The notes: generated by a model not told the origin, from the sequence alone. A DNA stretch of 64,000 nucleotides from Brevibacillus invocatus (GCF_003710915.1 NZ_RHHR01000029.1:62001-126000), one strand, 5' to 3'; positions 43,422 to 52,346 are shown, counted from the stretch's first letter. Numbers and translations: made by a program.

Positions 43422-44312
43422 TTATAGCAGTTTCACTATCGTCATTGTAGCACCTGCTCCAGCAATCAGCATCACTTCCCCAGTAAAGTCAAACAATTGC
43501 AAGGAAAGCGTGTCGCCAGGCTCTAATGGCACAATCACGGTATTGTAGAAAGTAGAAGCCTCGTGATCAGAACCAATGACGGACGGTGTAAAACTCGATC
43601 CATTCATGATCAAACGCGCGCTGATCGGTATTGCTTCCGTCAAATGCACGGAATACGTCACAACGTAATGACCTGCAACCGATACAGTGAAAACAGCATT
43701 ACTGTCATCTACGGAAATTCCTTGCAGCACTTGACTTTGCGGTAAGGGAATATTCGTACCCTCGTCTTCAATGCTGATATCAGAGCCATCTGTGTTGGCT
43801 CCAAAAGCACTTACCTGCGACAGCGGTGTGCGAGGATCCCAACCTATTTCCGCGGTTTCATCCGTTTCTGCTGTTGCCGTTATCTCTTCCTCCTCCGACA
43901 TTTCGGCCTCTTTGATGTATGCTGCAGGTTCAGCCGACTCCATAGCTTCGGTGATGACGACAGGCTTGACGCTCGCATGAGTCGATCTCCCTTCAGAACG
44001 TTCCCCCGCAAAGCGTTCCGATACATTCAGCAGTGTTTCCAGCCTGGATTGCAGCAGCATTTCTAGTCGAATAGCGGTATCCAGCGTCCCCTTGACACTT
44101 TGGTCGATGGTCATCAGCTCATCTACACCCACGCCGGAACTGTCCGCTCCTGGCAGTGTTCCCAGCGCATATTTCATTTTTTCTCCTTCTGCCGCCAGGA
44201 TTTGCGTGAGGCTCAGCTCCTCCATCGCAACCGCAGATAAAAGCAAATTGATGGCATCGTCTCTGGTAAGCGTGATCTCCGGGTTGATATGCGGAAAATT
44301 GGGATAAGACAT
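43422..44312 (-). CDS. BclA-like exosporium protein without collagen repeats
   Basis: A 296-residue protein. The first 85 residues (PEITLTRDDAINLLLSAVAMEELSLTQILAAEGEKM) form a helical domain seen at the start of Bacillales exosporium/collagen-like proteins. The last 120 residues are BclA_C-like (GTNIPLPQSQVLQGISVDDSNAVFTVSVAGHYVVTYSV), a C1q/TNF-type trimer fold. An acidic linker replaces the usual Gly-X-Y collagen. The ATG at 44312 follows GGGGGAGGAG. It likely sits on the spore surface. Confidence 0.82.
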   Translation of the reverse strand: MSYPNFPHINPEITLTRDDAINLLLSAVAMEELSLTQILAAEGEKMKYALGTLPGADSSGVGVDELMTIDQSVKGTLDTAIRLEMLLQSRLETLLNVSERFAGERSEGRSTHASVKPVVITEAMESAEPAAYIKEAEMSEEEEITATAETDETAEIGWDPRTPLSQVSAFGANTDGSDISIEDEGTNIPLPQSQVLQGISVDDSNAVFTVSVAGHYVVTYSVHLTEAIPISARLIMNGSSFTPSVIGSDHEASTFYNTVIVPLEPGDTLSLQLFDFTGEVMLIAGAGATMTIVKLL

Positions 44313-44381
44313 ACTCCTCCCCCTCTCTTGAACGACACTCCTCCTATACACCATATTCGCGACCGAGACGATTCTTTTACT

Positions 44382-45290
44382 TTATTCACTGTTTTCTTCT
44401 TCATCTTTTTTCGTGGAACGATTGGCCCGCTTCCTGCGCTTAATTCCCGGTGTCACACCTTCATTCAGCCAGGGCTCTTCCACAGGTCTTGCCGAGTGAA
44501 AAGAGGCTTGCACTTGAGGGGTCTTGAACACGCTGTATGGCTTCATCCGAATTAACGTCTCTTTGGTTTTTTGGGTGACAGACTTTGAAAAAGGAGAGTG
44601 CAGGTCCAGCTGAGTTCTCAGCTTTTCCAAAGCGAGACGAAAAGAATGCTTGCTACGCTGTTGTTCATCTCCTGGTTCTGCCTGCCAATCCTCCCACAGC
44701 TCCAGCACTTCCCGCTTCCTTGTCTGCAAACGCAGCATTTCTTCTCCCTGCAGCAGCAAGATCATCATGATGCTTCCCACACCATCCGCCTTTTGACGCT
44801 CTTGTCTCGCTGGTTGAATTTGTGTCACATAAAAGCTCAAAAAACTAAAAAGCGACTCCAGCAACGTGCATACAGAGGCTTCATTGGCCACCAACGCTTG
44901 CTTCAAAGCCTGCTTGTGAGAGGATCCCTCCAGATCTCTGATCATGGTCAAGGAAGAACCGACGAAGAGAACCTGCATTCTTCTATACAATGCCGATTGA
45001 ATCAGGAGTATGGCATCCAGCCAGGCACGGTACGTATCCAGCCAGCGAATGAGCTGTTGTGTCGTCACAACAGATTGCTGTTCCTTTCTGGCATGCACCC
45101 AGGAATTCATTTGCGCTGCTTGTGTCATGACGATGGCGGCTACAGCTTTTTCCATCGAAATTGCGGCTTCGAGCAAGCCCAAATGGCTGGAGCCCTCCGC
45201 TTTTCTGGCGAGCGTCCTTACGCTGTGGGCGGCTATTCTCAGAACATGCTCCGATACAGGGCTGTTCCCTCTATTTTTCATCGTGTACAC
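44382..45290 (-). CDS. Uncharacterised helical protein between exosporium-like genes
   Basis: A 302-residue protein, mostly helical, with EAAISMEKAVAAIVMTQAAQ in the first third and a very basic C-terminus (GIKRRKRANRSTKKDEEENSE). It has no signal peptide. It overlaps the upstream small gene by 20 bp and precedes the BclA-like gene, so it is probably part of the same spore-surface unit. The start could be GTG 45290 or ATG 45281. No family was recognised. Confidence 0.7.
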   Translation of the reverse strand: MYTMKNRGNSPVSEHVLRIAAHSVRTLARKAEGSSHLGLLEAAISMEKAVAAIVMTQAAQMNSWVHARKEQQSVVTTQQLIRWLDTYRAWLDAILLIQSALYRRMQVLFVGSSLTMIRDLEGSSHKQALKQALVANEASVCTLLESLFSFLSFYVTQIQPARQERQKADGVGSIMMILLLQGEEMLRLQTRKREVLELWEDWQAEPGDEQQRSKHSFRLALEKLRTQLDLHSPFSKSVTQKTKETLIRMKPYSVFKTPQVQASFHSARPVEEPWLNEGVTPGIKRRKRANRSTKKDEEENSE

Positions 45291-45576
45291 GACTTTTTTC
45301 GTCTAATTCCACGATCTGATCCAGCTTGAACTGTAACAGGATTTGCTTTCCAACCATCGTCCGAAGCATCCGCTCAACGCTCCGATTCATGCGAATCAGA
45401 TCCTCCACGGATACATCTTCTTGCTCCAGAATTCGCTGCATTTTTTCTCCCTCAGCTGTCATGATCTGCGAGAGGCTGATCTCTTCCATCGCAATCGAAG
45501 ACAGCAGAAGATGGACCACTTCATCTCTTTTCAGATCGATTCGTGGTGTGATATCGGGAATGTTGGGCAGTGACAT
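45271..45576 (-). CDS. Small protein with the exosporium-type N-terminal domain only
   Basis: A 101-residue protein, nearly all one domain (MSLPNIPDITPRIDLKRDE, then LLLSSIAMEEISLSQIMTAEGEKMQ), similar to the N-terminus of the 43422 gene product. A self-assembly module for the spore surface is a fair guess. GGAGGG precedes the start. Confidence 0.8.
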   Translation of the reverse strand: MSLPNIPDITPRIDLKRDEVVHLLLSSIAMEEISLSQIMTAEGEKMQRILEQEDVSVEDLIRMNRSVERMLRTMVGKQILLQFKLDQIVELDEKSRVHDEK

Positions 45577-45772
45577 TCGCTGACACCCTCCATTTCACTA
45601 CACGCGTGGCTCGTTGCTTGTCCGCAGACAGCCTTACTACCACCATATTTCAGAAAACGGGATTTTATGAATACTGCCTCACACAGAAGCTCTTGTCATA
45701 TTCGCAAATATTGATGTAAGATTATATAACACATAAGTAACATGAAAAGAAAGAAGGAAAGGATGAGGTCGC

Positions 45773-47173
45773 TTGGGATTGCTTTTGAAAATTGTCAATG
45801 CGTATAAAAACCCCTCGAATCCGGAAAGCACCTCGGATGGTCAGCTTTTGACGGACGACATCCTGGTCGCAACGGATCGCTTGGAGTCCATCGTAGAGCG
45901 GATCTATAACGAATCCGGAAGAATAGAGCAAGTATCTGACAACGTGTTGAACATGAGCGAAAACATCGTGCGCAACCAGACAGAGACTCTAGATGGAGTG
46001 GAAACGTTGACTCATTATTTGCAAACGGTTCAGCATCGTGCAGAAGATACCTCCGCTCAAGCCAAAATCATGCGTGAAATCAATGCCTCTCTGGAGCGAG
46101 ATATTGACTTTGCTACCAACGCGTTGACAAATACGAGCGAGACCTTTTCCAACCTGACAGCCAATACGCGGCGCACCTCGGAGTCCATTCACTTTTTACT
46201 CGAACAAATGCAGCATATTTCGGAGATCCAGCAGATGCTCAAAAACATGGTCGAACAGACAAATCTACTTGCTCTGAATGCTTCGATTGAATCTAATCGC
46301 GCAGGCGAGCACGGTCGCACTTTTTCTATTGTCGCGCATCGGATCCAGGAGCTGGCAGATGAAGGAAAACAAAACCTGCTCAAAATCGATCCACTGATGA
46401 ACAGTATTCAACAGGCATCCAACGAGGTATTGGGCGTGCTTAAGGAAAGTCAGGAGTGGATCGCGGTAAATAAGGAGGAGTTGGAGGAAGCCCGGCGCTC
46501 TTTGGGCCAGGTTCAGGGGCAATTCAACGTACTGGAGCAAATGATTTCTGAAAATGAAGCATCCTGCATCAAGCAAGTGGAGATCGTGCAAAACATGACC
46601 GGCCAGCTCTCTCATTTGTTACATAAATCGAGGGAAAGCACCCAGCTTGCGACGGATGTACAGGCAATCTCTTCCAGCCAGAACGGGATCGTCAAGCAGC
46701 TGCTGGAAGCGAGCAAGCACCTCACCCACATATCTGATGAATTTTCCGAGGTCGTCAAGCACCATGCTGATGCACCAGACCTTCTGGATAACCCTCAACT
46801 GACCATCGACATGTACGCCCAATGGAAAAATAAACTCGAGCTGTGGGCGAGTCATCCACAATTGATAACATCACCACCTGAACTGCTACAGTCCATTTTT
46901 CAAGCCTGGATGGAAGAAACCGACGAGCTGGAAGCTGTCTGGCTCAATCAAACCAACGGAGATTTTCTCCACTCCCTGCCCCCCGCTGGCATTATCAACG
47001 CCAAACGTCGGCCTTGGTTTGCTGGAGCCCTGCAAGACGGTTTTTACATTTCTGCGCCTTATGTATCCGCCATCACCAAGCGCCCCTGCGTCACCATCTC
47101 TATTTTGTTGAAGGATTCAGATGGTACACCGCAGGGGATACTCGGGACGGACATTCGTTGCCATATGATCTAA
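45773..47173 (+). CDS. Soluble methyl-accepting chemotaxis-like protein with C-terminal Cache-like domain
   Basis: A 466-residue protein with no membrane helix. The chemoreceptor hairpin tip reads EQTNLLALNASIESNRAGEHGRTFSIVAHRIQELAD at about 162-197, shorter and more diverged than usual (Ser-Asn for Ala-Ala). About 150 residues later a Cache/PAS-like region ends the protein (RRPWFAGALQDGFYISAPYVS, GTPQGILGTDI). A sensor placed after the signalling domain is unusual. It starts with TTG, with GAGG upstream, and is divergent from the exosporium-like cluster. Confidence 0.85.
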   Translation: MGLLLKIVNAYKNPSNPESTSDGQLLTDDILVATDRLESIVERIYNESGRIEQVSDNVLNMSENIVRNQTETLDGVETLTHYLQTVQHRAEDTSAQAKIMREINASLERDIDFATNALTNTSETFSNLTANTRRTSESIHFLLEQMQHISEIQQMLKNMVEQTNLLALNASIESNRAGEHGRTFSIVAHRIQELADEGKQNLLKIDPLMNSIQQASNEVLGVLKESQEWIAVNKEELEEARRSLGQVQGQFNVLEQMISENEASCIKQVEIVQNMTGQLSHLLHKSRESTQLATDVQAISSSQNGIVKQLLEASKHLTHISDEFSEVVKHHADAPDLLDNPQLTIDMYAQWKNKLELWASHPQLITSPPELLQSIFQAWMEETDELEAVWLNQTNGDFLHSLPPAGIINAKRRPWFAGALQDGFYISAPYVSAITKRPCVTISILLKDSDGTPQGILGTDIRCHMI

Positions 47174-47214
47174 CTTTCACCATGTACGACCGCAGCAGCA
47201 GGCACATCATCCGT

Positions 47215-48063
47215 TTACTTCTGTTTCGCTTCCAGAATGACCGCTTTGCGTACGGCATCCCATGTCGCTTGCATGCCCAAGGCTTCGGCCAGCTCGCGTG
47301 CAGGTGTATAGGAGATGCCGCTTACGTTTTCTGCGGTCACGGTCTGGCCATTCACTCGGACGACTTTCGTATGCGGGTCCCACTCCACACTGCAACCCGC
47401 TTTTTCTGCGACTGCACGAACAGGCAGATAGGAAATCCCCTGTTTCAGATATCCTTGAGCTCCTAGAGAGAGTTGCCCATCACACTTATCCACATGCACC
47501 TCTGGATATTGTGGATGACTTGTTAATAAATTGTGGACATCTTCCTTAAACCTTTTCCATGCCTCTTCGGCTGACAACCCGCGATACATCTTGGCTTCCT
47601 GGTCTGCTACGAAGAACGCGGGACAGATTTTTCCGGTAATATCGTAGTGCCGCCACAACTTATTCACATCCCAACCATAGCGCTTGAGGATGTGGACGAC
47701 CAGCTCGACTGTCTGTTGATACATGATCGAAAATCGCCCATCCGCATTCACGCACATCTCGATCCCGATCGTGCAGTTGTTCGGATAGCTGCTGAGTCTG
47801 GCGAGTGCATCCTGCTTGTAGGATTTTGCCCCGACGTGATACCCCATCTCCGTCTCAGGCAAACAGCGTACAATCTGCTTGTCGTCCACAATGTAATGCG
47901 CGCTGGCTACGGTCGTCGGCTTGTTGAAATAATGACGGTTGGCCATCGCGTCGGCCCCTGCCTTTGGATTGGCCGTCCAATGAATGACCACGCCTTTAGG
48001 GACAATGCTTTTCCCTGGACGGGCATTTTTGTTCGTCAACAAAGCTTCCGTGATCCTCATCAC
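47215..48063 (-). CDS. N-acetylmuramoyl-L-alanine amidase with copper amine oxidase-like C-terminus
   Basis: The 282-residue protein has an amidase_2 domain (GVVIHWTANPKAGADAM, SAHYIVDD, WRHYDITGKICPAFF, with zinc ligands His, His and Cys). The C-terminal copper amine oxidase N-like repeat (YLPVRAVAEKAGCSVEWDPHTKVVRVNGQT) is a cell-wall binding module. It overlaps the holin gene by 4 bp, making a lysis pair as in PBSX-like phages. No signal peptide, as expected for a holin-dependent endolysin. Confidence 0.9.
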   Translation of the reverse strand: MMRITEALLTNKNARPGKSIVPKGVVIHWTANPKAGADAMANRHYFNKPTTVASAHYIVDDKQIVRCLPETEMGYHVGAKSYKQDALARLSSYPNNCTIGIEMCVNADGRFSIMYQQTVELVVHILKRYGWDVNKLWRHYDITGKICPAFFVADQEAKMYRGLSAEEAWKRFKEDVHNLLTSHPQYPEVHVDKCDGQLSLGAQGYLKQGISYLPVRAVAEKAGCSVEWDPHTKVVRVNGQTVTAENVSGISYTPARELAEALGMQATWDAVRKAVILEAKQK

Positions 48064-48518
48064 CCCTTCCCCTTTCGCGCTGCTCGCTCTGCCTTGGCCT
48101 GGATCTCAGATGAGACCAGCTTGACGACAGACTTTGGCAGGGGCCATCCCGCGCAGTAAGCGTTGGCAGTCAGGCTGGTCCAGGTATGGTAGATCAACCC
48201 GAAGGTGACGCCGAAAAACAAAAAGCCGGGTGTCCCCACCACTCGATCCAGCAGGTTGGCGACCGCTGGCAAGGCAATCAAAAACAGCGATCGCGGGACA
48301 CGATTCAGCCCGTAATCCGAGGAATACGTCAAATCCTTTTCCGCTGCATACACGCCAGTCAGCCAGTCCAGCGCGATCATGACCAGCAGGACGACGAGAA
48401 TGTCCCTGCGCTCACTCCCGTACAGATAATGAAAAACAGGAGCCATACTGGCCCCTGCTGACACGGCCCACCCATTGGCGTGTGTGGCTAGTGTATCCAA
48501 AGATTGGAGAAATCGCAT
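48060..48518 (-). CDS. Phage holin (toxin secretion/lysis type)
   Basis: A 152-residue membrane protein with three hydrophobic segments (ILVVLLVMIALDWLTGVYAA, RSLFLIALPAVANLLDRVV, GFLFFGVTFGLIYHTW) and the DWLTGV motif of phage_holin_4 proteins. The ATG at 48518 has GGAGG eight bases upstream. Coupled to the amidase. Confidence 0.88.
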   Translation of the reverse strand: MRFLQSLDTLATHANGWAVSAGASMAPVFHYLYGSERRDILVVLLVMIALDWLTGVYAAEKDLTYSSDYGLNRVPRSLFLIALPAVANLLDRVVGTPGFLFFGVTFGLIYHTWTSLTANAYCAGWPLPKSVVKLVSSEIQAKAERAARKGKG

Positions 48519-48550
48519 ATACAGCTCCCTCCTTTTTTTGTACAAAAATT

Positions 48551-48583
48551 CAACAAGCCCTGCCAGTGCGGCAAGGCTTGTTG
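48551..48583. terminator. Hairpin before the holin gene
   Basis: CAACAAGCC / GGCTTGTTG stem with an internal TGCC / GGCA pair, followed on the minus strand by AATTTTTG; a second stop for readthrough from cspB. Confidence 0.65.
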
Positions 48584-48600
48584 TAATGGCGAAAATGAAA

Positions 48601-48624
48601 ACAGACCCTTTTTCCAGGGTCTGT
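48601..48624 (-). terminator. Terminator of the cold-shock gene
   Basis: Perfect 9-bp stem ACAGACCCT / AGGGTCTGT, 12 bp past the stop, then TTTTCATTTTC on the minus strand. Confidence 0.8.
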
Positions 48625-48635
48625 CGCTTTATCAG

Positions 48636-48836
48636 TTATGCCTTGCGGACGTTCGTCGCTTGAGGCCCGCGCTGGCCATTTTCAACGTCAAACGTAACCT
48701 CTTGTCCTTCCTCCAACGTTTTGTACCCTTCTCCTTGGATGGCGGAGAAGTGTACGAATACATCCTCTGCTCCCTCGCGCTCGATGAATCCAAAACCTTT
48801 TTCACTGTTAAACCATTTCACTTTACCGTGTTCCAT
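48636..48836 (-). CDS. Cold-shock protein (CspB type)
   Basis: The 66-residue OB-fold protein has RNP1 KGFGFIE and RNP2 VFVHFSAI, ending [10 protein letters not shown]. It binds single-stranded RNA/DNA. The ATG at 48836 has AGGAGG six bases upstream. The position between phage modules may be chance. Confidence 0.95.
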   Translation of the reverse strand: MEHGKVKWFNSEKGFGFIEREGAEDVFVHFSAIQGEGYKTLEEGQEVTFDVENGQRGPQATNVRKA

Positions 48837-48957
48837 TGATTGCCTCCTAGCATGTAGCACATACATGTTCGTAATGTTTGACTTACCTCGTTAGTATGTC
48901 CCGCGGAAGGGAAATCTAACCTGACTTTTTTTAAAAAAGATGGACGGGACGATCGAA

Positions 48958-49743
48958 CTACGGAGTTTGCTTCGCTTGCTCTTCCTTCATCAAATCCTCC
49001 TGCGTTACCGTTTTTACTCCCTGGGGAAGTGTCAACGTAAAAGTATCAGGCGCAAATGGCGGTGCCACATCCAGTTTTGTCACCAGCGTCTCGAAATGAT
49101 CCCCTTTGCTTTTCATGACAATTCCAGTCTCTTTGTCGATCCATAATTCCAGATCCGGATACTTTCTGTTTTTGGATGCTTCGAGCACAGGCATGTTTGG
49201 CGGGATAGGAACCGCTTTCCCTTTGCCTACGAAATGATAAGTAGGCCGATTGCTGATCTGCTCTTCTCCTGCAAGCGTAATATCAGTGGTTGCCTTCAGC
49301 TTGTTCAGATTATAGACAGGATCGATGCTGGCTGCAAAGGTCGTCGGAGCAGGGTACACAATCGCTCGAGGGTCCCCAACTTTGTAAATCGTCGTTTTTC
49401 CATCCTTGCTGACGACCTGATGCACCGGCCCATCAGACATTGTGCTCGCCTCGTCCCGGTATAGCCCGTTTGCCGTATTGTCCCAGTATATAAGCTTGGT
49501 GATATCGTATCTGTTGAAATTGAACTGGTAGACGGTTGAAGTACATTCGGCATAGACAGGAACACGTTTTTTGGCCAGAATTTCTTCGATAAGCCGGGCA
49601 GTCTGGGTTTGGTTCTGGTTCTGGTTCTGGTTCTGCGTGGCGCTTGCAGCCATACCGCTGCCTTCCCCTAATGGACTTACCGTACCGCCAAGGAGTATAA
49701 CTGCGCACAGCGCTCCAACCAAAAGGCCTTTTTGCTTGTTCAT
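48958..49743 (-). CDS. Secreted LolA/sigma-regulator-like protein
   Basis: A 261-residue protein with an N-terminal signal segment (KGLLVGALCAVILLGGTVS), a short NQ-repeat linker and a beta-rich domain typical of LolA/RseB-like folds (YHFVGKGKAVPIPPNMP, LELWIDKETGIVMKS). It is likely an exported protein binding a lipid or peptide. The ATG at 49743 gives a clean signal peptide; the frame is open to 49788. Confidence 0.75.
   Translation of the reverse strand: MNKQKGLLVGALCAVILLGGTVSPLGEGSGMAASATQNQNQNQNQTQTARLIEEILAKKRVPVYAECTSTVYQFNFNRYDITKLIYWDNTANGLYRDEASTMSDGPVHQVVSKDGKTTIYKVGDPRAIVYPAPTTFAASIDPVYNLNKLKATTDITLAGEEQISNRPTYHFVGKGKAVPIPPNMPVLEASKNRKYPDLELWIDKETGIVMKSKGDHFETLVTKLDVAPPFAPDTFTLTLPQGVKTVTQEDLMKEEQAKQTP
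49611..49635. repeat. Hexanucleotide tandem repeat
   Basis: About four copies of GGTTCT encode the NQNQNQNQ linker of the 48958 gene on the other strand. Copy changes would keep frame. Confidence 0.7.
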
Positions 49744-50020
49744 CCTATCGCACACCCTTCTGTTATTTTTCAACATTTTATCGATCATCCTTTTTTTAAC
49801 GAAAAGGATCTACCCTTTAGACGTTGGAAAGGAATGGCTCTTACACCTGTTTGGAAAAATACGCAGAATGAGGATGTGGATCATGGACTTCAGATCCGAT
49901 CGATCCCAAGGGTGGCTGGAAAAGCTCTATGATTTGGGGAAGTGGGAATCAGAATAGTTGCGGGTTTCGGATAGTCTTTACAATGACGGTCTCGTCTTTT
50001 GATCGGCACCTGTACGAGAT
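49744..50020. other. Gap with no convincing gene
   Basis: This 277-bp gap between the secreted-protein gene and xkdX holds only short frames without good ribosome sites. Nothing is recognised. Confidence 0.5.
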
Positions 50021-50158
50021 TTAATATTCTTCTCCCGTAATGGTGAAAAATTCCTCTGCGGTGATTTCCCCGTGTGGCCGTTCTTCGGTTTTCACGGCGA
50101 GGCGAAGCTGTTCGAGAGATACCCATTTCAGCGTATAAGCCATCTTCCAGAACGTCAT
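50021..50158 (-). CDS. XkdX-family phage protein
   Basis: A 45-residue protein reading MTFWKMAYTLKWVSLEQLRL, then EEFFTITGEEY. It matches the XkdX pattern of PBSX-like phages. Ribosome site GGAGGAG upstream. It overlaps the previous phage gene by 4 bp. Intact despite the damage around it. Confidence 0.85.
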   Translation of the reverse strand: MTFWKMAYTLKWVSLEQLRLAVKTEERPHGEITAEEFFTITGEEY

Positions 50159-50365
50159 TGGGCCTCTCCTCCTTTGCGTTCGATCAGCTTCAGCTTGACC
50201 AGGGCCAGCTCCTGACCCAAGGTGTAGATCATCGATTCTTTTTCGAGATCGGCGGTTTTCAAGGCAGATAGTTCAGCTTCCATGGTTTGAAACGGCTTTT
50301 TTTTGATTCTGTTTTTCCTGTTTTACTTGCGAAAGCGGTTTTGCGTTGTACAGCTCGACTGACAA
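50155..50365 (-). pseudogene. XkdW-like phage gene with A8 frameshift
   Basis: GGAGG sits 8 nt before a TTG at 50365, which opens MSVELYNAKPLSQVKQEKQ. The frame meets an A8 run (50297-50304). Read with seven A it continues to MEAELSALKTADLEKESMI and a stop at 50155 over the xkdX start. So one extra A breaks the gene, or ribosomes slip there. Tail-fibre-adjacent genes before xkdX are in this position in PBSX. Confidence 0.65.
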
Positions 50366-50438
50366 TGAACACACCTCCTGATTATGAAACGTTTTGAGGT
50401 AAATGATTAAGAACCTCTTCTAAAGTTATTCCAATCGC

Positions 50439-50538
50439 TTACTGGCGGCCATCCAACGTATTAAAACTAATCACAAACCGGTTATCCCGAAAATCATTGG
50501 TCAAATGATGCTTCTCCTCCACCAAGCTCAGGAAACAT
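50439..50538 (-). pseudogene. XkdS N-terminal stub and joined phage tail fragment
   Basis: The ATG at 50538 overlaps the preceding stop and reads MFPELGGGEASFDQ, then stop; XkdS proteins begin with MFPEL. Another frame next to it (50504-50439) gives DFRDNRFVISFNTLDGRQ, stop, probably the end of a different tail gene. A deletion of most of xkdS to xkdV is the simplest explanation. Confidence 0.5.
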
Positions 50539-50786
50539 CACTCCACCACCCCGCAAACGAGATATTGACCGTTTGTGCAGCGCATCAGGGCTACCGTCCT
50601 GCCGATATCCTCCACTCTCAAGTTGGCAGAACGCAAAACTTCCAGCTCATAGTCTTCCAAGGGCGTCGGGTCCTCGTCCAGTTTTACGGAAAGCGGTGTG
50701 ATCGACAGTAAAACCCCAAATTCCCCCTGCGTGTCCACCAGCCCTTCCTGAGCTGCTTTTCTCAATCTAGCAAGTACCGATTACAT
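50538..50786 (-). pseudogene. XkdR-like (DUF2577) phage gene with early stop
   Basis: An ATG at 50786 with AAGGG upstream is followed directly by TAA. The rest is open (RKAAQEGLVDTQGEFGVLLSI, ending LMRCTNGQYLVCGVVE) and resembles XkdR. A TTG at 50765 might rescue a shorter product. Position after XkdQ and before XkdS fits PBSX order. Confidence 0.55.
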
Positions 50787-50789
50787 CCC

Positions 50790-51563
50790 TTACCCCCTCC
50801 TTTCCAGCTGCAAATCCACCGTGTAAAAGCCACCCTTCCAATGGGTATTGCTGCTCGTCACAATCCAGTCTGTGATACTCACATGGTCCTTCTCCAAAAT
50901 GCGAATCAGCCAACCTGCACGCAATCTGGCCGCCTGATCATCCTGATGCCTGACCGTAATGGAGCGTGTGCGAGGAATCCTCGACAGCTCCGACAGCTGC
51001 TTGGCTGCTAGAGCCGCGAGATTTTTGTCCTCCCCTGCATCGATCACCTTTTGCATGCGTCCGATCTGTTTGATCAGGCTCTCATTTTCTTTTGTTACCT
51101 GGCTCGCAAGCTTGTCGTCCTTGTATCGCTCGACCGTGACCACGGTGTACACATCCTCGATGCTTTCCCCAATCGAACTGCTTTCCAGCATCCCTGCCTG
51201 AAACATCGGGATGATGCTGTTCCCGCCCTCCGGAACCACCGTCAGCTTGTCTCGCTGATGAGTAACAAAATAGCGTACCCCTGTTTTTTCGTACGCCTGC
51301 TCCGTCAGCATCGAAAACAAAGCCGTATGGATTGCGGCATGATCCGCTCCTTGATCGAAAAACCAAAGGCCGGACAGGAAAAGGATATGCCTGATGAGCG
51401 AATGACTCGGGCAAGCTCCGTACCGGCATCTCCGTCCAGCTTCATGCGCGAGATTTCGTTTTTTTTGCAAATACCAGCTTAACTCGTATGCCGTGACAGT
51501 CAGGTCCCCATTCTCGTCGTAAATCTGGCAGTTCTTCAGCTTGATATCGCGTGCAATCGCCAT
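50790..51563 (-). pseudogene. XkdQ-like phage tail gene with two compensating frameshifts
   Basis: The 257-codon frame is open, but about 35 residues in the middle look out of frame. An A8 run (51469-51476) would be A7 in the natural frame, giving QKNEISRMKLDGDAGTELAR. A run of five (51358-51362) would be six to return to FDQGADHAAIHTALFSMLTE. The rest (YFVTHQRDKLTVVPEGGN, ARLRAGWLIRILEKD) is XkdQ-like. The N-terminus is short compared with XkdQ. Confidence 0.6.
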
Positions 51564-51941
51564 TTACAGCACCTCCCAATCGATGATAAAGTATTCAATC
51601 GCATCCAGCGGTTTCGCAGAAAGCAAGAAGCCTCGACGATCCCCGGAGCCGTTTTTCTGGTCGGTAAAGGTCCAGCCCGAATCGATGCCCCCTGCTGCTC
51701 ACGTACGGTCAAATAGGCATGTACAGAAGAGACAAATACAGCTCCACCGAGGTAGGCTGTTTGCTGCACACGAGCCACCGCTGCCTCACCGAGCTTTTTC
51801 ACCCGTACATAGACGGATTGCTGGGTCTTGCTCACCAGCTCTGACGCGTCTGCAAAGGAAAATTTCTCCGTCGTCAATGGCCCCGTCACTTTCTACTCCC
51901 AGATAGAAGGCGCTCTTGATCCACTCTTGCTTGCTTTTCAT
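51564..51941 (-). pseudogene. Phage gene B (tail region) with two frameshifts
   Basis: The ATG at 51941 begins MKSKQEWIKSAFYLGVESDG. A G4 run (51881-51884) would be G3 to continue PLTTEKFSFADASELVSK, and a G5 run (51688-51692) would be G6 to return to the frame ending AIEYFIIDWEVL. The repaired product is about 125 residues. Function not recognised; probably tail completion. Confidence 0.5.
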
Positions 51942-51981
51942 CAGCTCAGCACCGCTTCTTGCTTTGCCGCTCGTCTAGCCA

Positions 51982-52346
51982 CTACGTCCAGTCCCTCTCG
52001 ATCTCAAATACGTTGATTTTGGTTTCAGGCTGTCTCGGAACCGTTACCTGATAGGTAAAGCGAAAGGTGATATCGGTCCGATCTCGCTGATCGTTCCAGA
52101 TTCGAAACGTCGAACTGTCGATCTCGATGAGCGTACCACCCGACTGGCCTCGGAAGCTGTACCCCTTTTGTCGCAATAGCTTGCGCAGCGGTTCGGCCGA
52201 TATCGGCTGATAGATTCCGTCCACCTGGGGATAATGAAGGACAATTCCCGCATCCGCCACCACCTCCGAGTATTTGCACCGAAGGCTTCCGTAAATGGCG
52301 ACCCTCTCCCCCTTTGGGCAAGGATCGTTCCTGTTTGGCTCATCAT
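51982..52346 (-). pseudogene. Phage gene A (tail region) with one frameshift
   Basis: GGGGGAGG precedes ATGATG at 52346. The frame reads MSQTGTILAQRG, and one missing G in a G5 run (52308-52312) would join it to ERVAIYGSLRCKYSEVVADA and the end FEIERDWT. About 120 residues when repaired. Not recognised beyond phage-like context. Confidence 0.5.

Noticed and set aside
48636-49743. Cold-shock and secreted-protein genes as phage cargo
   Set aside because: They lie between lysis and tail pieces but have their own signals and look like ordinary host genes; nothing ties them to the phage.
49740-50020. Short plus-strand frames such as one starting MALTPVWKN
   Set aside because: No consistent ribosome site or homologue; frames break quickly.
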